From Kingdonia uniflora (Eukaryota; Streptophyta; Magnoliopsida; Ranunculales; Circaeasteraceae), in assembly GCA_014058105.1 (NCBI GenBank), contig JACGCM010002659.1, positions 3,890,465-3,954,464 of the forward strand: a stretch of 64,000 nucleotides of DNA, given 5' to 3'. The translations under genes and the position numbers were made by a program. The notes under the pieces are model-generated. The model worked only from the letters and a program-made list of their open reading frames with translations. It did not search any database and was not told where the DNA came from. This document shows, one piece after another, positions 1-12,509 of the stretch. Position 1 is the stretch's first letter. Each line of letters begins with the position of its first letter.

Positions 1-400
1 ATTCGAACAGACATGAGTCTGTTCGAATACATTTCAGCATGAGTAGTTTTATTCGAATACAAATTATGTGTATTCGAATACATTTTTTTTATTCGAACAA
101 AAACTTGTTATGTTCGAATAGAGGCGCGATTCAGCCTTTCTCTTTAGGCGTTTAAGGGCATATTTGTTATATTTTGTAACTAGGACCTGTAACCCTTATA
201 AAAGGGGAAAAGCTAGGCATTGTTAGATAATGTTAGATCTAGAAAAAGTTTTGAGGAAAAACTTAGGGTTTTGAGAATTATTATTGTAATTACTTTGTTT
301 TTAGCAATTGAATCTCTTATTTTTCCTAACCAATTGACGTTCTTCATATTTTTCTACTAACTAGAGCTTCTCTATCGTATTATGGATTAACTACTGCATA
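1..400 (+). other. AT-rich leader, possibly the end of a retroelement LTR
   Basis: No coding region is supported. The first 120 bases hold six copies of the palindrome TTCGAA spaced irregularly. A TATA-like stretch (TTATAAAAGG, about 197-206) is followed by AT-rich, leader-like sequence. This could be the right part of an LTR cut by the window edge, but I see no PBS, terminal TG..CA pair or target-site duplication, so that is only a possibility. Confidence 0.25.
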
Positions 401-1139
401 ATTAATGGGTAAAATTTTGCATTTGAGGGATCTGTGTGTGTGTGTGAATTATATTCTCTTTAACTTCTTCGGGTACCTCATGTATCATTTTTCCGCATTT
501 TTTTCCAGGGTTCAGAGAAAAGGGATGCGAAAAGACTGGCATTGGTATGTTCTATGCCTATTTGATTTCAATATTTCATTTAAGTATATGGGAATCACAT
601 TATGTACTTAAAAATGGAAAAAAAAGGGTTTAGGATGAAATGGGATGAGTATACATTTCCACTGGCTGAAAAGACTGGGATTGGTGATTCCAAATGTTTT
701 CAAGTGAATGGGTAAGGATGACCTATTGGGCATCCCGTGTGGCACTAATGCAACCCAAGTTTGAGGTTTCAAACTTTCAACACCATTTCTTAAGTTCTCT
801 CCCTACCATTTGTAAAAACTAAAGTAAATGACGGGTTGCACCTCAAAGCCAAGTTGCATTTGCATGCAGGGTATATTGGATCGAATTTGTTGGGTTTATT
901 TGTTTGTTTTGCTTGACCATTTATCGACATATCCATTTCTCTCCCTTTCCGGAAATGCGCCTAAATATAGATGAAGAAACAGAATCGACCTTGTCCTCAT
1001 ATGCCTATGTTCTTTATCCATAATTTGTTTATAAAAGAGAGTTATGCAGATGCGTGTGCACATAATTAATTTCTTTACCCGCTCCTGGTACTATTCTTAC
1101 ATTAACAATTACTCTTCGCCTCCCTACTTCATTAATCAG
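401..1139. other. Non-coding stretch upstream of the rhomboid remnant
   Basis: Only short ORFs without recognisable domains occur here (longest 68 codons at 405-611, with a TG-dinucleotide run near 435-447). It may be intron or upstream sequence of the rhomboid-like remnant that begins at 1140, but I found no earlier rhomboid exons (no N-terminal WR motif, no HxxxN segment). Confidence 0.4.
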
Positions 1140-1688
1140 GGGGCAAGTGCAGCTGTTTATTCTACTGTGATACTTCAAATCTTTCTTCGTCCAAGATCTA
1201 TAGCAAGTGCAATTGTTTATTCTAGTGTGATAGTTGAACTTTTTCTTCATCCAAGGTTTATACACCATCTCAATCTTCTCATACCCATTCCTGAGTTTAT
1301 ATTGGTAAGCTATGTCCTTCAGAATACATTGTCTAGATTATAATAAGATACTTCTTGCTACTCATTTTTACACTAGTGACTTATTGAATTCAGGTACCCC
1401 TGTTATTTACAAATGATATAATGCGAGCCATAGAGGTATGTTTTTTGGATCCTAAAGTATAATTAGCATCAATCCCCATAGTTAACGCAGTATTTGCGAT
1501 CTAAAACACTTGCTCAATCCTAAAGTGTCATTCATTTTCTGTAATACCCTCATGTGATATATGCATCAGTGAAACTATCTCATGTTTGATTGTTGCAGGG
1601 AGACACCGGTAGCTCAGATGTAGCTCATTTAGGTGGTGCAGTGGTTGGTGCCTTAGCATGGGTTCGGGTTAGAAAACGGTTGATTTGA
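1140..1688 (+). pseudogene. Rhomboid-like intramembrane protease, C-terminal exons only (remnant)
   Basis: Three exon-like segments join in phase: 1140-1304, 1394-1435 and 1599-1688 (stop TGA). Each has good borders (CAG|G, G|GTAAGC, CAG|G, G|GTATGT, GCAG|GG). The translation carries GASAAVYS, a hydrophobic stretch with LLIPIPEFIL, and the terminal AHLGGAVVGALAWVR. In rhomboids these correspond to the catalytic-serine helix (GxSx), the following helices and the catalytic-histidine helix (AHxxG). The plant plastid/mitochondrial rhomboid-like group is the nearest match I recognise. Oddities: no upstream exons are visible, and 60 bp of the first exon is duplicated in tandem, giving two catalytic-helix copies (GASA.., then IASA.. 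without the glycine). It is probably a dead or much-diverged copy; the fold call is firmer than the activity call. If transcribed, it would read toward PEX3. Confidence 0.58.
1143..1262 (+). repeat. 60-bp tandem duplication, two copies, in frame
   Basis: Positions 1143-1202 and 1203-1262 are two copies with a period of exactly 60 bp. Both start GCAAGTGCA and both end CCAAG followed by a few bases and ATA. The copies differ at roughly a dozen positions. The duplication lies in an exon and adds 20 codons without shifting the frame. Confidence 0.9.
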
Positions 1689-2321
1689 TGCAATATCGGA
1701 TACCATTTCTCTAGCAAAGTGGATGTATGCCCGTCTTTTGCCTTTTAGGTTGACTGATGAAGAATTTTCCTAATGTGGTCTTGCTAACGCTGACAGATAT
1801 TAACCTCTTTTAGACATCTTAATCGTACCAGTACTTCTCTCTGTTTATGTTTAAAAATGTTGTGTTGTAAAAGGTGCTTATATGCTATATCAGAAGTATT
1901 GGGAAGAAAAAAAGAAATAACTATAATTGCCTGTACAAGTTATTGATATGATCTATTTACAACTTATAGTTAATGTAATGAAAAAAAAATAAAAAAATAG
2001 TTTTAGAGGGTCTTGATATCTTATATTCACGATATTTTAGTTGCTCTAGTAGACGCCCTAATAACTTTAAGACATGTCTAGCTTTACTGCACAATAAAAT
2101 TATCTTTGTGTATTCATATTGTGCATGAATACATTTTTACGCAGTTCATTTTCTTTGCTTGTGTGCCCTTGGATTTTCTCTGTACCTATTTATATGTCAT
2201 CTTTCTCTTTTTCTCTCAATTTTTTTTTTTCATGTCTATTACATGTCAAGGTAATATGCCTTACATTCAGCATACTCCATATTCATATCTCAATACTCTG
2301 CTAGGTGTTGGGTAACTAACT
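1689..2321. other. Intergenic, no gene seen
   Basis: AT-rich sequence following the rhomboid stop codon. It contains A-runs (about 1981-1997) and T-runs (about 2220-2231). Two overlapping short ORFs near 2106-2315 are low-complexity hydrophobic readings of T-rich DNA and are not supported as genes. Confidence 0.5.
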
Positions 2322-2538
2322 ACCGTGTGCTCTAGTGGTGGTGGTCCGAAACCTCTATCAGGTGGAGGTTAGGGGTTCAAATCTCACCTCTTTGTGGGAG
2401 TTTTTGGTTGGTTTGAGCTCGTCGGCCTTTTGTTAGGTTGCCCGGTTCGTGAGGTTTAATCGGGAAATTATATTCTGGCCAGATGGCCCCAGATACCTCT
2501 AGCTACAAAAAAAAGAAGAAAAAAGAAAAGAAAATAAA
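2322..2538 (+). mobile_element. tRNA-derived SINE, copy 1
   Basis: It has RNA polymerase III promoter boxes in the right order: an A-box-like GTGCTCTAGTGG at 2327-2338 and a B box GGTTCAAATCT at 2374-2384. A unique body follows (about 2400-2505, including GCCCGGTTCGTGAGG), then an A-rich tail (AAAAAAAAGAAG... to about 2538). The body matches a second copy at 13730-13968. I see no clear target-site duplication. Non-autonomous; it would rely on LINE machinery, and LINEs are present in this window. Confidence 0.62.
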
Positions 2539-3130
2539 CATTGCATACCCTAAAACTTATGCTGAAATATCGTCAGTAAAAATTTGGCCTACTTTTAATT
2601 GATGGTCTGCTTAGAAATTAGATGTCTGATGTGAACTAGCTCAAACTTCAATTTAAAACTCCCAGCACAAGGAACACGTCGAAAATCGGGGAACAATATC
2701 ATTTCAAGCAGCAGATAATTCCCCACATTCGATCTCCGTCGAAAATTTTGTCGAAATTTCTGCTCAAGATAACACCAAAAACGACACAATACTCTTATGG
2801 TAGTCTACCAAAAACGACACAAACCACAAAACTCTTTTTCTCTCTCTCTCTCTCCGATTCCCTCGAAATTCGAACCCCCCCAAACCAACGACAAGATTAC
2901 TCTTTTAGGGTTTTTAGTTCTAACTTCATCTCCCCAGAATCACGCTTCTCACATTGAGAAACCTCATCTTCATATCCATGGTAAGGGTTTAGTTTCATCA
3001 AATCTTCTTCATTTCTGTGTTTTTTTATCTCTGAAATCGAAATGAGGTCTCTTAAAAAGTGAAATTGAATCATGGGGTCTCTTAGAAAGTGAAATTGAGT
3101 AATGGGTTTGTGTGAATTATAGTTGAAGAT
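2539..3130 (+). promoter_or_regulatory. PEX3 promoter and 5' leader, probable 5'UTR intron
   Basis: Upstream of the PEX3 start codon lies a CT-rich tract (about 2836-2865, TCTCTC repeats), typical of plant 5' leaders. A likely 5'UTR intron runs 2981-3122, with donor ATG|GTAAGG and acceptor TTATAG|TTGAAG, ending eight bases before the ATG. The ATG at 2978, next to the donor, would be an upstream start if that intron were retained. There is no clear TATA box. Based on splice-site sequence and spacing only. Confidence 0.4.
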
Positions 3131-6100
3131 ATGTTGTCTATTAAGTCAGTTTGGAGGAGACATAAGAGGAAGGTTTTCACCACAGTGGGAGTATTGGGTA
3201 GTAGTTATGTTTTGTATAAGCTCTATGTTGCTCACAAACAGAAGTTATTTGATTTGGAGAGAGAAATCGAAGTCAAGAGAGAAACTGACGAAGCTATTAA
3301 AGCTCAGTTGCAATCCCATTTTGAGAATATTCAGAGAATAGCTGATGGATCGACATTACCATATGCGATGAATAATTTGCGGGAAAGGGTATTGGAGGGG
3401 TTGGATCCGATGCACTTGACTAATAGGTTGAAGCAAGAAAGGGGGCAGTTGACATCTTTGGAGAAGTTGGAGTTGTGGGAAAGACTCAAAATTCTGAGTT
3501 TTACGAGAGTAGTTTTGTCGGCGTGGGCAATGACGACGCTTAGCTTGTATATCAGAATCCAAGTTAATATTTTAGGGAGGCATCTTTATGTTGATACTGC
3601 TAGAGGAATCGGAAGCTCTCATATGGTGGTAAGAGCATTTATCCCGTCTCTTTCTCTCTCTCTCTATATATATACTAGCGAATACCTCTGTCACGCCACG
3701 GATACCGTTATTTATTTATTTATCGTTGCTCATTATATTTGAGTCGGCACTACCCCTACAATAATTACGACACCCATTTAATAAATACCTACTCGCGATT
3801 AAATAAAGTTCAAAGCTCTTCAAGTGTAACCCGTAACTCCGTTAACATACCTATGACACTTTCTGTTTTTAAAAGAATAATCAGTTTATTTATCCCGTTA
3901 AGTAAACCTGTAACAGTTATGGGCATTGCCAAGGCATTAAGGTCAGTCAAACTAAAGCTGGAAGTAGGTAATTTAGTGCACTCAAGCATATGGTCCGATG
4001 AAGAATTCAAAAAGAAAAGCATCTAACTTGAAGAATTCTAAATAGGGTCCCCAATAATTTAGTTCCTTTTGCACTATTCCTCTTAGAGGCGTGCCTATGG
4101 CACTTCAAAATAAAACTTGGGTCGAATTGTCAGTAATTACGAACAAAGAAAAAAAAATTGCATTTTTTTACCTCATTTTTAAAGAAAACTCTTTCTATGT
4201 ATTTCAGATGGCGTGCCTCTGGCACTACTATCGTTATCATCGGTTTGGATTACATAATCAATTATGACGGGTGTCATCGGCCCCTTTACTCAATATCAAA
4301 GTCCATCAAACTATTGAACCTACAATACTTTCAAATACTGTGCCCTCACAACATATTCCGCAGTGGATTAGAAAATTTTGAGTATACAACTATTAAAACT
4401 AAGAGCTTACGGAGTTGTCTAAATGCATAAAAAGTGAATCCATGTCTGGTACTTTAACCGGTGAAAGACATTTTAATGTGGTCGGAAATGTCGCCATGCT
4501 TATGGGAAAGTTAAGCCAACTCTGCATAAGAACTCCCACAACCATATGATATTGTACAATGCACCTACGATATTTAGTCCCAAAAAACTTCATATATCTC
4601 GAATCAAACACCACAGTAACCATGATGATTTCGCCTAACCCGTAGGCATGGATCCTTCTGTGAACAAAATTTCCCGCATTCTTACTAAATCCACCACATG
4701 CACTATATAAATCTGCCACAATCTAGAACACCCTTTATGCTTCTATAAGCTTGTTATCAGGAACATTCCACATGCTTCAATTTTCCATAATGAACCAACT
4801 ACTGAACCCTATAATCTTCCATGAATTTGATATATCATAAGAAGGCCCTTGATATCGATTTGAAAATCATGAAAATTGTGACGAATCCTTCATAGAAAAT
4901 GAGGTTGAAATAGATCAAACACTTGACATCCATATTACTTAAACCCCGTTACATTGTTGGATGAAAACCTCAAAATTTGCTAGGGCTTGAAACCAAATTG
5001 GAAATACCCACATAAGAGAAACATGAGAGGATTGAATTAAGCATCTTCAAAACATTAAAGCCTCACATACAAAAAAAACCCACATTAGAACTAACAACAA
5101 TCGAGTATAGATGATGAAACCACTAAATAACCTTAAGGAAATTGGTACCCACAAAGCCGATTCGAATTGATAGGTCACACTTGAAATCTGCACCTTAAGA
5201 AACCAAATTCAATCCCATGATGGTTGTAGTGATGCACATACTGTTGAAATCCAAATCAAAATCACACACCAAACCCACATTATATCATATTACTACATCA
5301 AATTCAAAACTGTAATTACCCCAAATTGTAGGGAGGGGTGATCCGACGAACCCCTAAAACTTCCTAATCAAAAAATTAAACCCTTGAAACATTGCAATCG
5401 CAGATGGAATCAAAACCCTAGAGCATCGTGCACTTGAGATTCGAAAGATCAAACCCTTGAACTATGGAGGGAAATTGTAGCTTTAGAGAAACGATTTGGG
5501 GTTAGGGTTTTTCCCGTCGTGAGAAATAAATCGCCTCAAATCAGGAACAATTTATCCCATTTCAAAAATCACAGAGATTGGGGTCGAAATACCTAATTTT
5601 TCAATCGAAACCGTCGATTGGGGAAGATTCGCGATCGAGGGAAACTAGTTCTTCAGAGATCGAAGTTGGAGAGATCGTGAATTTGGGATCGAAACCCACG
5701 ACAGAAGATCAATTTCCTGTGATGATTTGAAATGAGTTTGAGATCGATCTCTAAATGGCGGAGATTGAAAGAGAGAAATAGAAAGAGAGAGTTATGCTTG
5801 TGAGAGATACATTTTTTTTTTTTGCTTTTATACTTATTAAACCTTGTCCAAAATGACGTTCCTGCCCCTAATAGTTTACTGGAGAGACCGATTTACCCTC
5901 ACATTCTAACTTTGATTTAGTGAGAGAAACTTCATCTTGACCACACAATTTCCTCGATTGACGAATACAGTGTTATATTTAATGGTGAGATCAAGTGAGA
6001 GAAAGTGAATGGACAACTTAAAAATATCCAGACCAAAATGTCTATTTTGTTTATCCCTTAACAAATATGTGTACCCCATTGTGTTTTATATAATAAATAC

Positions 6101-9100
6101 AATTATACATATATTGTAGTCATTAACATCTTTTTACTTATACATGTGAATTTCGTGTACAAAATTTGCCGTGCAAAACAAACTCTAGATATATAATTAT
6201 AGTGGAAACTCCATTCAGAGTGAAAAACATTATTAGATGGCAATGCCAAAATTCGTTATCAAGGATATCTTTCTCTCACTAGAGAATTACAAGTTTCAAC
6301 ATGGAGAATATAACCGAATTACTAGTTTTTTTATCATAAGTTTTAAGTCCCACGTGTAGTTACTGCCTACTAGACGCTCAACAGCTGCAAGAATCGACAC
6401 GGCTCCTGTATTGCAAGTTTTTTGTTGCCAGCATTAGTCGACCCACTAGGCTTCTGAAGATAATGAAAAAATGATCAATCACAAAGTAATCCGAGCCATT
6501 GAGAGCTTTTGAAGGCACCCCCACTAAGACCTATTTACTGATTACCAAATTCTTAAAAAAAAAAAAAAAAAACTTGAACATCACATATTCTAAGTTTAGA
6601 TATTAAATTTCAAATTGGTAAAATATAATCATTTGGTACCCATGCTGACCGGCCAAAAGCTCTAGTTGTAACTTGTAACTTAGATGTCTTCACACTATCT
6701 TCATTCTTTATCCCTCTATCTTCTCATGAGTTCCAATGCTTTATACCAATTACAGTCATCTTTCTTTCGGCCATGTTAGCTAGAATTTATGGATCACCTC
6801 CTTGGTAGGACGAGTTTTAGTCATAATTGGAGAAAGTGAGTACGAGTTTGCATATCTTCAAATTCATTCCTTATATTAGTTAATAGCTCACCTAAGGATG
6901 TTTTAAGAGATCCAAGCGTTTAGCCGCGGAGATCAACTCTTGGTTGTTCTCTTCATTACAGTTTTCGAGGCTCTAGGTAGACTTGTTACTAAGGGTGCTA
7001 AATTGTAGAGAAGTGTTAGAACATAGGGAGGTCTCTGGGATCATGCATCTATAATTCCCATTTGACACTTATCTTTAGTGGGGCTAACACGAGTGAGCTC
7101 TAGTTCTTCGAATACTTTTTTTGCAGGCTTGTTATGTGTTCATGTCTCAAGTGTAGCAATATAGTGAGTAGAATCTTGGATAGGAATGGGGTAAAACGAT
7201 AATTGATATGAAAGGGGTGTTCTTCGATTCTTTTGTGGCTAGGTGGAAAGAAGTTATCTTGGAGGTCCATGATGTTTTTTTAACTCGGAGTGCCTTTTCT
7301 TACCTTCTATTTGTTCATTTTCTATTCGTTTGTCTTCTTTTTTTCAATTTTTTGTCCGCCTTATTTCTTGTAATCCTTTTTTTATATCAATAATTATTAC
7401 AATCATAAAGAAAGGAATCTTGGAGGTTGGAGAAGCTCACAAACATAATGAACTGACAACCACCCTTGGGCCTTGGTTGTGGAATCAAAACTTCCCCCTG
7501 TCATACTCCGGGCTCCCTCTTGGAGTCCCTTATAGAGCTAAAGTAAACTGAAACACACAATAACTAACAGCCACCCTTTGGTAGTGGAATCGACTTCCCG
7601 CTGCCTCTTGGAGCCTTTACAGAGCTTAAGCGAACTGAAATCCAGTGGTGGCAAAGTTGACAAAAAGACTTGTTCTTTGGAAATGCGGACTGGAGGAAAG
7701 CCTTTTGTGCTCATTAAAATTATGGGTGAATATTCATCAGGACTGGTGAATATTCCTGATGTAAAATAGCCAATGTACACATCTTATGGGTAATTTTTGG
7801 ATGTTTGACACACTTTGAGGTTTCAGGCAAAACACTAAAATTAGGGTTGGGATCCATAGAGTGATTGACGTCTAGGGTTTCCCTATGTGGGGTAAGGAAT
7901 GGGGAAATTGTAGACCACTTAATACTACTTTTCCTCTAGAAGGATGAATACATTTATATTTCAAGGGATTCATATTGTCAAGTGTACCCATTCCAAATTT
8001 CATTCCATTGAAATGATTTTTCGCTGCCAAAATTTTCCCGGGGCAGCAAAAATGTATTGTTCTTAGGTACATTAAAATTTTGTCTCTGGTTCATTATTTC
8101 TCATATGGATTGGATTGTGGGATCTATCGCGATTATCAATGTAATAAGTTGCGTTGTTTGTACCTTCTGATCCTTGGACTCAATTAAAGAAAATTATCTT
8201 AAGGAAGATTATTTTTACCTCTAACTTTTGGCTGGGAACTAGTGACAGCTATGACCTCGTATAAAGATATAATGATGTTGAATATGAATATATAGGGTCA
8301 TGGATCCTTTTAGAATTAGTTTCAGGGTATATTTTTTTATCAGCTGGCATTTGTTCATTCCCTTACTTCCATTCTCTGGTTGTCTATGACACTCTACGAT
8401 ATTTACCTTGTCCTTATACGCTTTGGATGCCTCTGCTTGCAGGAAGAAGAAGCTGACCACATTTATAGGCACGACCAACAAGAATTTCTTGCAATTGCAG
8501 ATTATCTCTCCAACTATGGACTGACTACATTGATTCCGCATATGCAAGGAGTGGCAACAGAAGTTCTCAATGGGTGAGTTAAGTTAATAAATCGATTGCC
8601 TTCTCTCTCTTAAGCACCAACTTCAATGCTTAAAGAACACAATGCTTAAAGAACATGCACCTTTTCATATACAAAAATTTCATTTAGAAGTCTCCTTATG
8701 ATGAAAAGAGAAATAGCTCCATTGAAAGGATAACCAAAGATGTGTGAAATTATGACAATATTATGCATATGTACATTGGGGCTTCCAAAAGGGCCTCATA
8801 GTTTATAAGGAAAAGGGAAGTCATAAAAATATGTCTTATTAGAGGAGACTTAGTATCATTGGGACACCGTGTCGCTGCATGTATTGCCCATATGCTAGCT
8901 TCTTTTGAATGATACCTAGTGGGGACTTCCTTAACCACAGTTTCCTTTCTGAAAAGTTCCTTTTATTTAGCATGAATAAACTATTCTAGGTCAAGAAATA
9001 TCAAATCTTTCCTTATCTCAATACAATTTCTTTTCAAATTTTCTTTCTGTCAGTGTTCTCATGTAATCTAGGTGACGGAAAATCGTTAGAACCTTATGAT

Positions 9101-12100
9101 TTAGAAACTAATCTAAACTGATGTGTGACATTAACTTAAAATTTATCTTGTTAACTAGTCAAGTATCCTTAAACAGCCAACTAATATAACCTCTTTAAGG
9201 GGATCATGGGTTGTGATGCTGTATTTTTAGTGAAGTAGGGTAGAGGAATGAATGTGCTTATGGTGTTTAGGCCAACATACAAGTGCAGCTGGAGAGGTGT
9301 CTCGAATAAAAGAAGATTTGACTCCAATACCAAGATGCAGGTGATGAAGGGGTTAAACTATAATTTGTGAAACTTATTGTCGGGGTTATGGGTGCAACAC
9401 GCAGGCAAAACCTGAACCGGGTAGGCCCAACCAGTAATTTTGGCAGGTGTGGACTGGGATTTGGAGTTCAAAGTCAGTTTAAAGGTCAAAATCCAATCTA
9501 AATTGTGAGGGCTCGAACCTGATTCTACGGCCCTCCCGAAGTGCTTTTCATTTTTACCTTTGTACGTGATAATAATTGATTTCTGATGAAGGTTTAGGAC
9601 AATCAGTTAAGTTATCCACATCAAAAGGGTGTCGTGTCATGCCGATGTGGCAGGAAACCATGAAGTGCTGGCTACTCCAGTCTTTCTCTTGGTGGCTCAC
9701 CGCCATATCTCGTTATTTCTTTGTTATCTAAATTGGTAATATAAAGGAGCATAGCTCCATGTGGAATCAAAAGGTGTGCTTAAGCCGACTAATGTCTCTG
9801 CCTTTGATCTCTTTGTTTTTACGCAGTCTTTTTGTTCTTTGGTTTTGTGTGTCTAACTGGCGTTTGCGAAAATGGTAAGGGCTGAGAATGATTGAGATGG
9901 ATTGAGTTGAAATCCAGATAGGTTGCAATCGTGCAGGGTATTTGTAGGTAAATAAATGAATGTGCCAGGTTTCCTTACAAATTATTGATGGTTTATATAT
10001 TAGAGTCTGGTCAAATTTGGTAATAGATCATTTAGGTGTGATAGTCTGACCATTATTTAATTAACAAGTGACTGCCACTAATTTCAGTATTTTTATCAAG
10101 CATTTTACAGTAGATTGTATGATATACAGCCAAATTATGGTGCTCTTTCATCACTATTAAAAGTTATCTATGTTGTAATAGATTGTACTGAGTATATAGA
10201 CATACTAGCGCTTACCCATTTCAATAACAGTCCCTGTCAATAAGGGGTTTCAGCACCCTACTGGCTTAGATTCATGTTATGAAACTTATTTTGGTAGATT
10301 TGGCTAGATCAAGAAGAGATCTAATACTAATCCTTAAAACAGCGGGCGAAATAAGATCTGAAGAAGAGAAAATGATGTTATCCGTCGTCTTTTATATTCA
10401 TCTTTTCGTTTTAAAGAGTATTAGAGAGCAAATGTGTTTATAGATTATCTCTGAAAACTTGGCTTACTTCATAATATATACAATTTACCGATCCCAAGTC
10501 AACTCGCAAAAACTTTGCAATCCAGACAAGTTTTTTCTCTTAGATTTGGAGACTACATTGAAAGTGGTGAAGATAAACAAAAGTCTTATTATTCAATTTG
10601 TAAGTTTAAGTTACACATAATGGCTTTATAAAGCCTAAAACAGAACGTTAAATGACTAGGATGCCCTTGGACATAGCACATACTAATTTTATTTCTAACA
10701 TTTTCGACCCGTGCCAAATTCTTCATATTCCCGAGAATTAACCTAAACTTGGTGGAGCAAAGCCACTTCGGATATGTAAGAGACATCTTTTGCGTCGCTT
10801 ATGATTAAATGGAGGGAGATTATCACGGGTTCATAGTGTAGTTTTTTTATTTGTTGTGTCCTGCTGATTTTTTTTTTCTTTTCTCTTCCTTTGTTCTTGC
10901 TCGATCTTGGGGTGTTGTGTGTTTCTTTCATCAATAAATATTTACATCCATAAAATAAAATAAAAATTTGAGCGATCCTATGCCGGTCCGCTCCGCTCCG
11001 AGATTTTGATCCATGAGCAGAATGATCATTTTGAGCACATATTAACTATTTGAATATCTCTTGCCAAATATTCCCCTCATTTTCCTTTTCTTTTAGTTTA
11101 TTTATTTAGTTTATTTCTGTTTTGATTTAATGAAAGACTAGTCCAAGAAGAATTACTTAATAAGTTTAGTAAGCTGGGTTTGAGAAACCTACTAGAATTA
11201 ACAAGTATTTTCTTATAAAGAGAGCCAAGTCTCCTTTGTTGTAATTAGGAAATTTTGGGTATTGGGAGGGATTAATTGATGAATTAGAAACTCAATTATC
11301 GAAATTAATTGGGATTATGTGATCTTGATTCTTGATTAAGGTAGAATTTCAAATTGATTTATTGGTTCCTTAAATCCTATTGTCCTAACATCAAAAGATT
11401 TGGTACCAAAAAGTGCAAGCAGGCCTATCTTTCTTTGTCAAATAGCAATACTGCAATATCAAATCTTTCTTTGGCATCTTGAATACGTGCTAAGTTTTCA
11501 AGTTATCTTATGCCATGCAGAAAGCAACTGAGGGATCCCTTCAATAGTATTACGTTAGGTGAAACCATCATGCAGATACTGGACATCTTCATGGGAATTC
11601 ATCACTGGGTAACGTACTTGGTACCCGAAAATGCTGTATCATACAAGCAGCTGAAACCTACATCCTCCAATAATTCTGAAACGCTTCCAGAAATTAGCAA
11701 GCTCGATCAACTGATGGTAGAGGCACGGGAGGTCGTATCAAGGTATCTATAGTAGAATTAGTAAAAGTGAATCATTTATGTAATCCAACAGCATTAATTA
11801 GGACTGCTTGGTAGACCGTGAAAGTCCATGTTAGTTTTCACCTCCTCAGAGCATCTATAAATGGCATCTCTAAAATTTGATGAAGTAGGTTTGCTTCTAG
11901 GCTTAGTAGCAGCTATTTAGAATTACGTTTCCCAAGCCTGTCTTATACTCCATGTGAACTTAATTAAAACACCCTGGCTGACGGCGCCCTGAACTCACAT
12001 AGATACTATTTATTATATTGATTATGATTTATGAAGTAAATGCAACAATGTCTAAAGGAGTGGAACTGAACCCCGGCACCATAAAAATTTGTGTAGCTGA

Positions 12101-12509
12101 GTCGAGTGCAGCTCGTAACAATTTTTCGGCTAAACATTTGAACTCTCAGTTTTATAGAGATAATGAGTGAGGTTGTTGTAGATGCTCCTTGGTTTACCTA
12201 ACCAAGGCCATTTTCAATGTTTATTTTTTATGACAGTTTTATGTATTTCTTGTTCACAGTGCGGATTTTATGAATCTCATGGAAGTATCATTGAGATCAG
12301 TGGTTGATGCTCTAGTAGAGGACATGGGGTTGCAGTCCACAGGACCAGGAATACCACTAGCAAAGCTCTTGCCCCTACTTGCACAAATAAGTCCATTACT
12401 TCTTGAGGAACCAAGTAAGAACAGATATCTTAACATCATCCAAAGCTTGCCCGAAGTTAAGTTATTCTACACCCTTCTTTATTCAAATACGTTGTTAGCT
12501 TCTACGTAA
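3131..12509 (+). CDS. PEX3: Peroxisomal biogenesis factor 3 (peroxin-3), four coding exons
   Basis: Exons 3131-3628, 8443-8573, 11521-11742 and 12260-12509 splice in phase at GT..AG borders into 366 residues plus TAA, close to the usual ~365 for plant PEX3. PEX3 is the peroxisomal membrane receptor that docks PEX19 with newly made membrane proteins, so it is needed for peroxisome membrane assembly. Visible: a basic N-terminus (RRHKRK, residues 9-14), a membrane anchor at about 15-33 ([19 protein letters not shown]), a charged helix ([11 protein letters not shown]), the conserved core [32 protein letters not shown] at about 121-159, and a C-terminal [27 protein letters not shown] block typical of plant PEX3. 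No stops or frameshifts. Introns are 4814, 2947 and 517 bp; the first two are swollen by repeat-like DNA. The start at 3131 is chosen because it alone gives the conserved N-terminus. Confidence 0.93.
3645..6188 (+). mobile_element. Candidate Helitron inside PEX3 intron 1
   Basis: The left end is TC-rich and runs into TATATATATACTAGCGAATACC (about 3650-3688), resembling plant Helitron 5' ends. The right end has a short hairpin, TTTGC-CGT-GCAAA (6165-6177), then 11 bases ending in CTAG (6185-6188), matching the Helitron 3' signature of a hairpin just before CTRR. Against it: the base after CTAG is A, not the expected T, and no Rep/helicase is encoded, so it would be non-autonomous. The interior has two GGCGTGCC..GGCAC motifs (about 4088 and 4206) and GC-richer sequence at 5400-5760 that reads like a gene leader on the minus strand. 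Boundaries are approximate. Confidence 0.33.
6189..8442 (+). other. Remainder of PEX3 intron 1
   Basis: No coding evidence. It contains an A-run (about 6555-6572) and an imperfect tandem duplication of about 111 bp (see 7451-7660). It ends in a pyrimidine-rich acceptor (CTCTGCTTGCAG) directly before exon 2 at 8443. Confidence 0.5.
7451..7660 (+). repeat. Imperfect ~110-bp tandem duplication in intron 1
   Basis: Two related segments start near 7451 (AACTGACAACCACCCTTGG) and 7562 (AACTAACAGCCACCCTTTGG). They share GTGGAATC, CTTCCC, CTCTTGGAG and AGAGCTTAAG/AGAGCTAAAG blocks. The second copy is shorter through a deletion. No function is implied. Confidence 0.6.
8574..11520 (+). other. PEX3 intron 2
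   Basis: 2947-bp intron between donor GG|GTGAGTT (8574) and acceptor CCATGCAG (11518-11520). AT-rich with scattered low-complexity tracts, for example the T-rich run near 10868. No ORF here shows a recognisable domain and I could not assign it to a TE family. Confidence 0.55.

Noticed and set aside
4399..4719. 106-codon minus-strand ORF in PEX3 intron 1
   Set aside because: No recognisable domain, atypical composition, and inside a candidate transposon; not supportable as a gene.
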